Source: Ww85 sp963745765 (GTDB lineage Bacteria; Desulfobacterota; Desulfobulbia; Desulfobulbales; Desulfocapsaceae). Taken from it: a DNA stretch of 64,000 bases. A program made the translations under genes and the position numbers. Positions 29,011 to 39,146 of this stretch are shown here, piece by piece; the first letter of the stretch is position 1, and each line of letters begins with the position of its first letter. The DNA lies in the NCBI GenBank assembly GCA_963745765.1, contig CAVUYQ010000013.1:1-64000 (forward strand). The letters are read 5' to 3'. The notes beneath the pieces were generated by a model. It saw only the letters and a list, made by a program, of their open reading frames with translations, ran no database searches and had not been told where the DNA came from.

Positions 29011-29161
29011 AATTAGTTTCCATCCTGAAACAGCGCTTTTCCCCTAACTCGTCGTTGCCCTCAAAATGTAATCCTCGGAATATCAAATATAGGCCTGCGG
29101 TTAAATTTATCGAGCGCCTAGATTTAGGGAAAAATCAGTGATTTCCGGACGGAAACTAATT
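29011..29161. repeat. MITE-like inverted-repeat element, subtype 3
   Basis: The termini AATTAGTTTCC and GGAAACTAATT are perfect 11-bp inverted repeats, and the match extends to 18 of 20 bases. The interior, read in reverse, matches subtype 2 at 52979 and 58558 (ATTTATCGAGCGCC, TCGGAATATC and CCCTAACTC blocks). So the core is shared but the ends differ. No clear target duplication was found. Confidence 0.6.
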
Positions 29162-30222
29162 AGCCATCTTTTGGAGTGCAATAGACTTTTTACGAGTATG
29201 TCAATCTTTTTCATTGCCGTAACCTGGTGGAGATTTTGACTATGAATCTCAAATAAAACTACCTGTTTTTCATCCGGAAAATTCCTATAGTAAAAGGATT
29301 ACAGGAGGGATTAAAACACCTATCTGAGGGGTCACTTGAGGGACAAATCGCCAACCAATTTGCCGGGCCATCAAAAGAAATGATCAATACTATTTTGGTT
29401 GCGTAGAATCAAGTAAAGGATGGATTTCTTCCTGCCGGGCAATGGTAATTCTTGAGATACGGATGGGCTTTGGATGAGATGGGACGTCATCCTTTTTGTC
29501 GCATCATTCTCCGTAAACCTCTCAGGAAGCACTTTTCATCGAAGCATGCAGTAGTATTGATTAGCCTTGTTTTGGCAATGTTAAGTTCAATGCGAAGTCG
29601 CTGACATTGCGTAATCAGGAGTCTCAACTACCAGTTCTTTTTAAAATTATTAAGATTGCCAACAGACATGTCGTTACCAGAGGCAATGGATAATTATCAA
29701 GAATGTGCAGAGATCATCTGCGCAAGTTTGCTACTTTTTACCTTTCTTGGCTTTATTCGACAGACTTCTAGTCGTAGCAGATTTTTCCCTCTTGTGGATT
29801 TGTTCAGTTTTTCCGGGCCACTTCTCGCCAAGATGTTTCCATGTTACCAGATAGGCTTTGCCTTCTTTTTAGAGATCAGAGATATCCCTTTGACTAAACA
29901 AACTCGCTACCTTTATCATGAACCTGCCCTCTTTGGAGATTGTTGTTAGAAATTTGTTGGCTCAAAAATCTTACACCACAATCCACCGATAGGGCATTCA
30001 GTTTAAAAACCTATTTTGGACAAGAGCGACCTGATTAACTAATGAAAATTCTTGTAACATTCAGTTTTTTATGTAATTTCATTTAGAAACTTTTAAAGAT
30101 ACAATTTAAATCATTAAATGTTGGGAATAGTAACCCTGATGCAAGTAAGCACAAAACGTCAACACAGTTCCAGACCACACAAGTGTCGATAGAGTTGCTA
30201 ACCCAATAATTTAAAAAGATCA
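29162..30222. other. Gene-poor AT-rich stretch
   Basis: About 1.06 kb without a convincing gene. A short frame at 29296-29406 reads KGLQEGLKHLSEGSLEGQIA and onward but has no start. The 97-codon + frame at 29656-29949 has atypical composition. On the - strand between 29670 and 29930 there is a stop-interrupted frame (MIKVASLFSQRDISDL, then KEGKAYLVTWKHLGEKWPGK) that may be an old transposase remnant; this is not certain. Confidence 0.4.
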
Positions 30223-32741
30223 ATGCTTATGCAAAACGCAAATGACGTACAGGAAGTTATTTTTTTAAAACCTGCGTTTATGATAGCAGCGTTTTTCGTT
30301 TTTGTTTTCATTTTTGTTGGATGCACCGATAAAAGTCCGATAGATCCTTTGACAACCGAAGAAAGGGCATGGCTCTCAGAGCATGATGGAAAAATCCGAT
30401 TAGGACATGATCCAGATGCTAAACCAATTGAATACATCGATGAAAATGGAAAATTTAATGGATTGGCCGCTGATTACGTCAGACTGATTGAAAAAACTCT
30501 CAATTTTCACTTCGATATCGTTAGTCCTAAAACTTGGGATGAGGCTGTAAAGAGAGCTAAGAATAAAGAAATTGACGTATTGTGCGCATTTACAAAAACT
30601 GGAGAACGAGAACAATGGATGCTATTCACCAAACCATACCTCATTATCCCAATTGTCATTCTCACGAGAAATGACTTTGAGGGGAGCCTGACCCTTGATG
30701 AAATTCAGGACATGAAAGTAACGTTCACCAAGGGATGGGTAATAGATGCTTATCTAACCAAAGAATATAGCCACATTAATATGCTTCCGGCAATCGATCC
30801 TGATGCTGCAATGGAAAACCTTATTACAAAAAAGGCTGATGTCTGGATTACTGCTTTGACCGTTGCGTCAAACAAGATCGAAGATAATAAAGTGTCCAAT
30901 TTACGTATAGCTGGGAAAACAAAGTGGACCTTTAAACTCGCCATGGCATCAAGGAAAGACTGGCCAATTTTGCACAGTATTCTGGAAAAAGGCTCTGCAC
31001 AAATTTCTGAGAAAACCAGATCGGATATTTCTGCAAAATGGATACATTTAGAACAGCAAAGTATCTTTAAAAACAGAACTTTCTGGATAGTCATATTAAC
31101 AATAATTGCTATTGCCCTGTTATCTGTAATCGCAAGCTTCTCCTGGAACCGAACCCTGAAACGTAAAGTTGAAGAAAAGACAGAAGCATTGTCCTCAAGC
31201 GAAAAAGAGTTCCGTCAACTAGCCGAAGCCATGCCGCAAATGGTCTGGATAACCAGACCTGATGGCTGGAATATTTATTTCAACCAACAATGGGTCGATT
31301 ACACCGGAATGACCCTGGAAGAAAGTTACAGGCATGGCTGGAACAAACCTTTCCATCCCGAAGACCAGCAACGTGGCCGGGACACCTGGCAAAATACCGT
31401 AAAAAACGATGCTATTTATTCCATCGAAGTCCGTTTAAGAAGATTCGACGGAGAATACTTCTGGTGGCTTATTCGTGCTGTTCCTCTGCTTGATGAAAAG
31501 GGGGCTGTCCAGAAATGGTTTGGCACCTGTACTGATATTGAAGAGATTAAACAGGCCGAAAAAGCGTTACAGGAGAGTCAGTCGACGCTGAAGGCTGCCT
31601 TGACCAGCATGACGGATGCCGTGTCCATTTCTGATACCACAGGCCACTACATTGAGTTCAATGACGCTTTTGTTTCGTTTCACAAATTTGAGAGTAGGGT
31701 AGCCTGCTTTGAAAACCTGGCTGACTATCCTGATATCATGGACGTATTCATGGATAATGGGGAACGTGTGCCTCTTGAAATGTGGCCCGTTTCCCGAGCG
31801 CTCCGAGGAGAGACGGCCACAAATACCGTCTTCAAACTCCTCTTTAAACGCACAGGTGAAACCAGGATTGGAAGCTATAGCTTCAGTCCCATTCGTGATA
31901 CACGGGGAGAGATTGTCGGATCGGTAGTGGTTCGGCGTGACATCACCGAGAGCAGGAAAGCGGAGACCGAAATCCGCCGCCTGAACGCAGAACTGGAACA
32001 GCGGGTGTACGCGCGCACCGCCCAGCTCGAGGCAGCCAACAAAGAACTGGAAGCTTTCTCCTACTCCGTCTCCCACGATCTGCGGGCGCCGTTGCGTCAC
32101 ATCAACGGTTATGTGGCTCTGCTGAACAACCAGTTCCGGGAGGCCCTGCCTGATAAAGCCGTAGACTACCTTAATACGATTGCAAATTCCTCGATCAAGA
32201 TGTCAACGCTTATCGATGACCTGCTGCAGTTTTCAAGAACAGGCCGGCAGGAGATGCGCCAAGTTGCCATGGATATGAATGTTTTGGTTGAGGAGGTGCT
32301 TGAGGAATTGAAACCGGATGTAGTAAACAGAAACATATCGTGGACCGTTGCGGAACTGCCCAAAGTGTTTGGCGATCGCTCCATGCTTAAACAGGTATGG
32401 GTCAATCTGCTGGCTAACGCCGTTAAATTTACACGGAATAAAGATAAAGCCGACATAGAGGTCGGATTCACCCAAGAGCCGACCTTGGGATATTCTTTGT
32501 TCGCGACAATGGCGTCGGCTTTGATATGAAGTATGTGAACAAGCTGTTTGGCGTGTTTCAGCGGCTGCACTCCGAGGCGAATTTTGAAGGCACCGGCATC
32601 GGGCTTGCCAATGTGCAGCGCATTGTTCATAAGCACGGAGGCAGCGTCTGGGCCGAAGCCCAGCCAGATAAAGGCGCTACCTTTTATTTTACGATACCTG
32701 TAAAGGGCTCATCAAGTGTCAGTAAAGGTTTCCAGATTTAA
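30223..32741 (+). CDS. Hybrid-input sensor histidine kinase (SBP_bac_3, PAS, PAS, HisKA, HATPase), frameshifted
   Basis: The main frame gives 768 residues to 32529. It has an N-terminal membrane segment, a periplasmic solute-binding (bac_3) domain (about 50-270: KIRLGHDPDAKPIEYID, DVLCAFTKTGEREQWMLFTK), a second membrane segment near 290-310, and two PAS domains (MPQMVWITRPDGWNIYFNQQ; TDAVSISDTTGHYIEFNDAF). A HisKA domain follows with the phospho-acceptor His in FSYSVSHDLRAPLRHI, then the N box NLLANAVKFT. A one-base shift near 32495 moves the G boxes (VRDNGVGFDM, GTGIGLA) to the 32526-32741 frame. The full product would be about 839 residues, ending normally. It has no neighbouring response regulator. 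The ligand is unknown. Confidence 0.85.
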
Positions 32742-32799
32742 GGTCTAATCTCATAAAAACACTGTCTATTTGAGATATAGACTGTATCTCTTTGAAAAA

Positions 32800-33275
32800 A
32801 GCAAACTGGTCAATCAGCATCCAAAATTGATCCCTTTCAGCGTCCAATTTTGACCCCCTATTTACGAAAAATATCAGGTTCTTTTTTTTTATTCTCCAAC
32901 TATCATTTCCGGTTTCTATAATGTCGCAATGATGGGTCAACCAATCGAGCAGTGCTGTGGTCACTTTGGCATCACCAAAGACCTTGGACCATTCACTGAA
33001 TTTAAGATTTGTCGTAACGATTAACGATGTTCTTTCATAAAGCGTGCTGAACAGTTGGAACAGCAGTGCTCCTCCTGCCTGAGAAAAGGGCAGGTATCCT
33101 AATTCGTCGAGCACGACAAAATCAATATTTGCAAGTCTGCTTGCCAGAGATCCGGTTCTGCCTGCGAGCTTTTCCTGTTCAAGCCTGTTAACCAGATATA
33201 TAACACTGAAAAACCTGCCTCTTTGCCCTAAGCGAATGTACTGGATCGCAATTGCTGCAGCCAGGTCAACAATCT
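32800..33275 (-). mobile_element. istB: IS21-family remnant with truncated istB
   Basis: On the - strand the C-terminal two thirds of IstB can be read from about 33270: AIAIQYIRLGQRGRFFSV, then VNRLEQEKLAGRTGSL, then the Walker B-like VVLDELGYLPFS and TSLIVTTNLKFSEW. The Walker A region and start are missing, and no istA is present. Downstream bases contain the typical post-istB stretch with repeated GTCCAATTTTGACC-like blocks. It lies between the sensor kinase 3' end and the acyl-CoA dehydrogenase. Confidence 0.75.
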
Positions 33276-33496
33276 ATACCACATCCCAAATGGCGCAGTT
33301 GTAATGTCAAGCAGGTGAAAATTTAAGACAAGTGTGTCGTGGCAGAGGCAAGCGCATTTGTCTTTGATTGTCTCAATCGATATATTACGATGATATCTTT
33401 ATCAGTACTTTCGATATTCGATTCTTTTTCTAAAGTATCGTTTACAGGGGGATTTTTCCCTTTTCTAAGTGTTTTATAATTAACGAGGAGACCCGC

Positions 33497-34833
33497 ATGC
33501 TCAATTTCAGCCTGACCCAATGATCAGCTCGAGCTCCAGCAGAAGGCGCGTAACTTTGCACTGAAAGAAGTCCTGCCGGTTGCCTGGTACTATGACGAGA
33601 AAGATGAACTCCCTATGCAGGTGCTGCGCAAGGCCTTCGATGCCGGGATGATAGGCAGTGATATTCCAAAAGAATTTGGCGGGCAGGGGTTGAGTTTGGT
33701 GGATTCAGCTTTGATTACCGAAGAAATAGCCGCGGCCTGTCCGGGACTGGCGACATCGATTTTCGACAGTTCGCTTGGAATGGAGCCGATTCTGCTCTCT
33801 GATAATACCGTCGCGAAGAATAAATATCTCACTGCAATCGCCAAGGACTTCAAGCTGGCCGCTTTTGCAACTTCTGAACCAACAATGGGCTCGGACGTGG
33901 CAGGTATTCGCTGCTCGGCCGAAGCTGTTGGAGAAGACTATATTCTTAACGGCACAAAATACTGGGTTACCAACGGGGGTGTTGCTGACTATCTCTCGGT
34001 CTTTGCCACGATCGACCCCAAAAGTCGACACAAGGGGATTTGCGCATTTCTGGTGGAGACCAATTGGCCGGGAGTATCAATCGGACGCGCCATCCCCAAG
34101 ATGGGCCAGCGCTGTTCTAACACCGTGGGCATCAATTTCAAAAATGTCCGCGTTCCCAAGGAAAATATTCTGGCACTTCCCGGAAAAGGTTTTGTCCTGG
34201 CGATGAAAACCTTTGCTCGAACCCGGCCGATTATCGGTAGCTTTGGCGTTGGCGCAGCAAGGGCAGCGCTGGAATATGCACTTGATTACGCGAAAAAAAG
34301 ACGTGCGTTTGGCATGGAACTGGGTGCCTTTCAGGCAATTCAGTTCAAGCTCGCGGAAATGTATCAAAAGGTGGAAACATCCCGCTTGCTGACCTGGAAA
34401 GCGGCCTGGGACTCAGACCAGGACCAGGACGGCAGAGTGAGCGCTTCAATCAGTAAACTCTATGCGACTGAAACGGCACTCGAGGTGGCTAATGAGGCCT
34501 TGCAGATTTTCGGCGGGTACGGATACACTAAGATGTTTCCCATTGAAAAAATCCTGCGCGATGTCCGTCTGCTCCGCATCTATGAGGGAACCAGTGAAAT
34601 CCAGCGCATTATACTGGCTGACTATCTGCTGAAAGAGTATCAGCCATCTCTTCCGCCCCTCGAGGACCTGCCGCTCCATCGCCTGCACGATCCCAGCATT
34701 GATAAGACAGCCGTATCTGCCGGCAAAATATGGCGGTGCAGGATCTGCGGTTACGTCCATTACGATGATAACAGCCCCGGCTGAATGCCCGTATTGTTTC
34801 TTTCCCCATACGGCTTTTAAGGAAATGCAATAA
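33497..34833 (+). CDS. Acyl-CoA dehydrogenase with C-terminal rubredoxin-like domain, frameshifted at both ends
   Basis: GAGGAG precedes an ATG at 33497 (MLNFSLTQ). An extra T near 33521 shifts the frame to QLELQQKARNFALKEVLPVA, which is open through the main 33615-34784 frame. The core has FAD-contact motifs (FATSEPTMGSDV, YWVTNGG), the family signature region RRAFGMELGAFQAIQFKLAE and the catalytic-base region RIYEGTSEIQRI. After the dehydrogenase ends, WRCRICGYVHYDD begins a rubredoxin-like iron site. A run of four C (five expected) at about 34779 shifts the second Cys pair, ECPYCFFPHTAF, to another frame ending at 34833. The tail would bring a one-iron electron carrier next to FAD. Both breaks are single-base and may be sequencing errors. 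Confidence 0.85.
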
Positions 34834-35122
34834 CCTGGATACTAAGACATAAAGATACGGATGGCGCTGATTGACACAGAGAGCTCGGAGAAATCTCCGC
34901 CTGCAATGAGTCAGATTCCCTATAAGACTGGCACACATCTCTTCCCTTGGAACGTTCAGTATCTTCCAGGAAAGACTGGAACAATCTCCTATTACCTTCA
35001 GCTAAGATCAGTTGAATAATCTGTCATAAGATGACTTAAGTCAATTACCTTGTGAAGCATATTGTTTTAAGTATGTATAGGAAAATAAACTGCTGTCGTC
35101 GATTGCTTGAGGAGGAATTAAA
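34834..35122 (+). promoter_or_regulatory. Upstream region of the NO reductase with Crp/Fnr-type palindrome (35032-35043)
   Basis: TGACTTAAGTCA at 35032-35043 is a perfect 12-bp palindrome of form TGAC-N4-GTCA, the half-sites used by NO-responsive Crp/Fnr-family regulators (DNR/NnrR type) and close to the FNR box. A -10-like TATGTA lies at about 35072, which would put the site near -41. The ribosome-binding site GGAGG is at 35111, followed by the ATG at 35123. Confidence 0.6.
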
Positions 35123-37411
35123 ATGGCACAGATCTTAGAAAAAAGGCCCCTGTCTCACTGGTGGCGGCATGCGACCATCATCGTTATGATTTTCGGGTTT
35201 ACTACCCTCAGCGTTCTGACCGTAATTACCTACACAAACGCACCACCCATTCCCCAAAAAGTTGTTGATGAAAAAGGCGAGGTCTTATTTACCAAGCAGA
35301 ACATTGATGCAGGACAGGATGTATTTTTAAAATATGCCCTCATGGAGCACGGCACTCTCTGGGGACACGGGGCATATCTGGGACCGGATTACACAGCCGA
35401 ATATCTGCATAGGGAAGCTGAGATTGTTCAAGGTGCCATAGCGCAAAACAATTTCGGCAAATCTTACAACGATCTCACCCCGGAACAGAAAGCGTTCGTC
35501 TCACAGGAATTGATAACGGAGCTTAAAACAAACCGCTACGATGCTGCCACCGGCCAGTTGACTTTTTTTCCCGGTGAAGCAACCGCCTATCAAGAACTGT
35601 TCTCTTATTGGACGGATTTCTTCACCAAAGAGAACAGGGCGCCGGGGCTTCCGCTAATTAGATCAACAACCCTGAAGAATTAAAGAATCTAACCGCCTAC
35701 TTTGCCTGGGCGACCTGGGCTACCGTGACAAACCGACCCAATAAGGACTACACCTACACCAATAACTGGCCCTACGATCCACTCGTCGGCAATCATCCCT
35801 CCAGCCAGGCCTACATCTGGAGCGCCCTCAGCCTTGTCACGCTGCTCGGCGGGCTCGGTCTGGTATTGCTCTTCTTTGGCAAATTTCACTTTCTGGGGTG
35901 GGAAGGTGACAAAGACGATTTTAAACTGTTGCCGCCACCGCCTCGTTCGTGGACACTCACCCCCAGCCAATGGGGAACGGGCAAGTACTTCCTCATTGTG
36001 GCACTCTTATTCCTGCTGCAAACTCTGGTCGGCGGTGGTCTGGCCCATTACAGGGTGGAACCGTACGGCTTCTATGGCTTGCATTTTATTCTTAATTTGT
36101 TCCCTTATAATCTGCTGAGAACCTTTCATCTCCAACTGGTCATATTCTGGATAGCCACTGCGTGGGTTGCAGGAGGGCTGTTTCTCGCCCCATGGGTTGG
36201 AGGGCAAGAGCCCAAAGGTCAAAAACTCGGTGTCAACCTGCTCTTTGTCGCCCTTCTCGTAGTGGTGCTTGGCAGCCTTGGAGGCGAGTGGCTTGGTATC
36301 AACGACAAACTGGGCCCGCTGTGGTTCTGGCTGGGCAGCCAAGGTTCCGAGTATCTTGACCTGGGGCGTTTCTGGCAAATTCTTCTTGCGGCTGCGCTGA
36401 TCTTCTGGCTCTTTCTCATGTTCAGAGCTCTTCGCCCGGCCATTACCAAAGAGGGCAAGTCGGACCTTTCTGCGCTTTTTCTCTATGCGGCAGTGGCCAT
36501 TCCTCTTTTTACGTTCCCGCGCTTTTCTATGGACCACACAGCAATTTTGCCGTCATCGATAACTGGCGTTTCTGGATCATCCATCTTTGGGTCGAAGGAT
36601 TCTTTGAACTTTTCGCCACGGTGCTGGTGGCAATTATGTTCCGTTATATGGGCATTGTGAGTGCTCGTTCCGCTACACGACTTGTCTATCTGGACGCCAT
36701 TCTCTTTCTCATTGGCGGAATTGTCGGTACCGGGCACCACTGGTATTTTACCGGCCAGGGCGTATTGAACATGGGACTTGCTTCTTGTTTCTCGGCTCTT
36801 GAGGTCGTTCCTCTTACCCTGCTCACCCTGGATGCTTCAGGATTCATAAAGCTTCGCAAGAGAAATCAACTGGCGGATGGCGCAGACATGGCCTCTAAGC
36901 AGAAATGGGCCATCTACTTCTTCATCGCGGTAGGTGTCTGGAACTTCGTGGGGGCGGGAATTTTCGGGTTCCTTATCAATACCCCCATAGTGTCTTATTT
37001 TGAAATGGGAACGAACTCTCACAGCAAATCATGGCTCATGCGGCCATGTTCGGAGTATTCGGTATGCTGGCCCTCGGGGTGCTGGTCTTCTGCATGCGAT
37101 CCATGCAGAGCGACGAGGTGTGGGCCAAAACCGAGAAATTCGTCAAGGTTGGCTACTGGGGACTCAATATCGGTCTTGCCTTGATGGTGGTGCTTGATCT
37201 GTTCCCTGCCGGTGTCCTCCAGCTTTGGGACGTACTCACGAACGGTTACTGGCATGCCCGGAGTCTTTCTTTCACCATGTCGGGCACTTTTCATACCGTG
37301 GAGTGGATTCGGATTGTGGGCGATCTCGTTTTTCTTCTCTGTGGGGTCTTTCCCATTGTATTGGCTGCGGTATTGTCCTTTCTAAGCGTGATCTCAAACC
37401 ATTGGCCTTAA
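35123..37411 (+). CDS. norZ: Quinol-dependent nitric oxide reductase (qNOR), disrupted
   Basis: The protein would be about 760 residues, normal for single-subunit qNOR. An N-terminal membrane segment and periplasmic cytochrome-c-like domain without heme motif lie in 35123-35683 (GHGAYLGPDYTAEYLHREAE). A 14-segment heme-copper core follows in three more frames, with catalytic-site motifs WIIHLWVEGFFELFATV (His and Glu of the FeB site) and GIVGTGHHWYFTGQG (His-His), and FSALEVVPLTLLTLDA. Breaks lie at about 35655 (indel plus an in-frame TAG where related proteins have Tyr in PANYI), 36515 (one G missing) and two at 37015-37033. Retention of the FeB Glu argues for reductase over NO dismutase. 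It would reduce NO to N2O at the membrane. Confidence 0.85.
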
Positions 37412-37510
37412 AAAAATAGCGTACTGGCAGTGTAAAAGGGTCCATTGTCGGGATGGACAAGCAATAGTCGACATTGAAATTAATTAATATAAAAAAGTAA
37501 AGGAGAGTCT

Positions 37511-37831
37511 ATGAAGGTATTGAAACTGCAAGACACAAATGAATTTACTCCCGGAGCCATGAAAAGATTCTTCCTGGTGGAAGACTCACCAAGCTTTAAA
37601 ATTGTCAATTTTAACCTTGATGAAGGAGTTACCTTTCCAGTTCATTCACATGACCTGGATGGTGAGCTGTCAATTCAAGTATTAGAAGGAGAGGGATTTT
37701 TCCTGGGTGATGGAGACACTGAAATAGCTGCCAAACAAGGAGATATTCTCATCTCGCAGATTCGAGAACCCCACGGAGTAAGAGCAAAGACTAAAATGAG
37801 AATATTGGTGACAATAGCGCCACCAATTTGA
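37511..37831 (+). CDS. Small cupin-domain protein
   Basis: The 106-residue protein has the cupin motif 1 stretch VTFPVHSHDLDGELSIQVLE, with metal-ligand His/His/Glu, and motif 2 ISQIREPHGVRA with the last His. AAAGGAGAG lies just before the ATG. It follows the NO reductase by 100 bp on the same strand, and single-domain cupins are common neighbours of NO-responsive genes, so a stress role is likely. The substrate is unknown. Confidence 0.8.
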   Translation: MKVLKLQDTNEFTPGAMKRFFLVEDSPSFKIVNFNLDEGVTFPVHSHDLDGELSIQVLEGEGFFLGDGDTEIAAKQGDILISQIREPHGVRAKTKMRILVTIAPPI

Positions 37832-37913
37832 TGCATAGTTCTGGAGGCGCTACTACTCAATTAAATTGAACTATGTGATGGAATAATTGTCAAAACACTA
37901 TGAGGAGAATGCC

Positions 37914-38105
37914 ATGTCTGAGAAAGTTGTAATTGATCAGGAAGAATGTATCGGTTGTGAGGCTTGTGTCGAATGTTGTCCTGCAGTATTTGCCTTTGAT
38001 GACGATGCAGGAAAAGCTTATGTACTTGACGATGCAGATGCCGGAGAAGATTGTGTTGATGAGGCGATAGCTTCATGTCCAGCTGAGTGTATTTCTAAAG
38101 AATGA
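37914..38105 (+). CDS. Single-cluster [4Fe-4S] ferredoxin
   Basis: GAGGAG precedes the ATG at 37914 (MSEKVVIDQEECIGCEACVE). The 63-residue product has CIGCEACVECCP and a distal SCPAEC, the pattern of a [4Fe-4S] ferredoxin of the Desulfovibrio type with a second, incomplete site. The rest is very acidic (FDDDAGKAYVLDDADAGED). It acts as a soluble electron carrier. It follows the cupin gene on the same strand. Confidence 0.88.
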   Translation: MSEKVVIDQEECIGCEACVECCPAVFAFDDDAGKAYVLDDADAGEDCVDEAIASCPAECISKE

Positions 38106-38122
38106 GGTGTGAAAAGGGTCGG

Positions 38123-38165
38123 GAAACAGGGTGATAAAAGACAGTGACAGCATCCTGTTTCTTTT
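38123..38165 (+). terminator. Candidate terminator after the ferredoxin gene
   Basis: GAAACAGG and CCTGTTTC form a stem with a 23-base loop, followed by a T-rich tract (TTTTCTTT). Confidence 0.45.
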
Positions 38166-38237
38166 CTTTATTGACTGTTGAATCCGCAAATGATTGCAAG
38201 GAAACAATTGTCATTGATGATATTATTGGATGCTGTT

Positions 38238-38450
38238 ATGAGCATTGACCCTGATATGCAATTAATAAATTTTTTGCAAGAGACAGGAGGCGACACCTTA
38301 AAGAAATGCTATTAATGTGCCTCCTGTTCTGTTGCCTGCCCTCTGTCTTCGGATCAACATCCTTTCCCCAGAAAAGAAATGATCTGGGCACATTGGGGAA
38401 TGAAGGATCGTCTGTTTGATGATAAAAGCTTCGGCATAAAAGCCTTATGA
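38238..38450 (+). pseudogene. qmoC: QmoC-like N-terminal remnant with in-frame TAA
   Basis: From the ATG at 38238 the frame reads MSIDPDMQLINFLQETGGDT, LKKCY, then TAA at 38313. It continues in the same frame as CASCSVACPLSSDQHPFPRK, EMIWAHWGMKDRLFDD, and stops at 38448. In QmoC (membrane subunit of the quinone-interacting oxidoreductase of sulfate reducers) the same site reads CYQCATCSV, so the TAA stands in place of a Gln codon (CAA to TAA). The [4Fe-4S] Cys pattern is kept. The second cluster and the membrane domain are absent, so only the first ~70 codons remain. Identification rests on remembered QmoC sequence. Confidence 0.6.
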
Positions 38451-38483
38451 CGACACAGCGGTATATTCGGCGCTTAAAAGAAG

Positions 38484-38518
38484 AAAGCCGGGAAGTGTTG
38501 AAGTCACTTCCCGGCTTT
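38484..38518 (-). terminator. Strong hairpin, probable terminator of the tRNA transcript
   Basis: AAAGCCGGGAAGTG and CACTTCCCGGCTTT form a perfect 14-bp stem with a seven-base loop. On the - strand it is followed by the T-rich CTTCTTTTAAG. It lies downstream of the tRNA-Glu gene. Confidence 0.6.
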
Positions 38519-38563
38519 GACCAGGCGGTGGACGAAAGTCCATCAAACGTCCATCACATAACA

Positions 38564-38599
38564 AACAAGGGGTTAACCAAAAATGGCTAACCCCTTGTT
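38564..38599. terminator. Second hairpin between qmoC remnant and tRNA genes
   Basis: AACAAGGGGTTA and TAACCCCTTGTT form a 12-bp stem. T5 follows on the + strand, and a T-rich stretch follows on the - strand. It may end transcription in either direction. Confidence 0.5.
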
Positions 38600-38605
38600 T
38601 TTATA

Positions 38606-38683
38606 TGGCGTCCCCAACCGGATTTGAACCGGTGTTGCCGGCGTGAAAGGCCGGTGTCCTGGACCTGACTAGACGATGGGGAC
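38606..38683 (-). tRNA. tRNA-Glu (anticodon TTC)
   Basis: The reverse strand reads GTCCCCATCGTCTAG at the 5' end, CCTTTCACG in the anticodon loop (TTC), GGTTCAAATCC in the T loop, and an encoded CCA. The acceptor stem GTCCCC/GGGGAC is intact. Length is 78 nt with CCA. It is cotranscribed with tRNA-Lys. Confidence 0.95.
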
Positions 38684-38695
38684 CAGAAAAATATA

Positions 38696-38771
38696 TGGTG
38701 GGTCGTGTTGGACTTGAACCAACGACTCTCTGCTTAAAAGGCAGATACTCTACCGACTGAGTTAACGACCC
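38696..38771 (-). tRNA. tRNA-Lys (anticodon TTT)
   Basis: The reverse strand begins GGGTCGTTAACTCAG, has CTTTTAA in the anticodon loop (TTT) and GGTTCAAGTCC in the T loop, and ends CGACCCACCA with encoded CCA. Length is 76 nt. It precedes tRNA-Glu by 12 bp in the transcript. Confidence 0.96.
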
Positions 38772-38784
38772 AATGAAGGACACT

Positions 38785-38813
38785 TTTATACTAATTCAGA
38801 AAATTAGTGTCAA
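38785..38813 (-). promoter_or_regulatory. Sigma-70 promoter of the tRNA-Lys/tRNA-Glu transcript
   Basis: On the - strand, TTGACA (38813-38808) and TATAAA (38790-38785) are separated by exactly 17 bases, near consensus. The predicted start is a few bases before the tRNA-Lys 5' end. Confidence 0.75.
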
Positions 38814-38938
38814 GAAAAACTTTACCCTGATGTTTACCACCGGGGTATCAGAAAATCAAGACAGGAGACGGGGGAGTTGCAGTAATGCAGGGCGGAGGCG
38901 ATAATTCAACATAGAGTAAAGGATATGTCGAATAATAA

Positions 38939-39081
38939 GGCTACCTTGAAAAATTGTCTTTTTGCCCTAACTCTGCGTTGCGTGCGAATATTTTATCCTC
39001 GGAATATCGGATATATGCCTGCGACAAAATTTTCACACGCGCCTTGATTTTGAACCAAAATCCTAATTTTGCAAGGTACCC
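38939..39081. repeat. MITE-like inverted-repeat element, subtype 1 (copy B)
   Basis: The 143-bp element reads GGCTACCTTGAAAAATTGTC at the left and ends CAAGGTACCC. It is the inverse orientation of copies at 25904 and 58882 and shares their core. Confidence 0.75.
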
Positions 39082-39146
39082 ACCTAAGTCACCGCTCATC
39101 CTTGAGGCATGTGACAAATTTTGCAGCAAAGTTCCTTGAAACATAA

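Noticed and set aside
29656..29949. 97-codon + strand frame in the gene-poor region
   Set aside because: Its composition is atypical and it has no ribosome-binding site. The opposite strand shows a better but interrupted protein-like frame.
35123..37411. Possibility that the qNOR homologue is an NO dismutase
   Set aside because: The FeB-site Glu in HLWVEGFFE and the HH pair are kept as in reductases, which argues against the dismutase substitutions.
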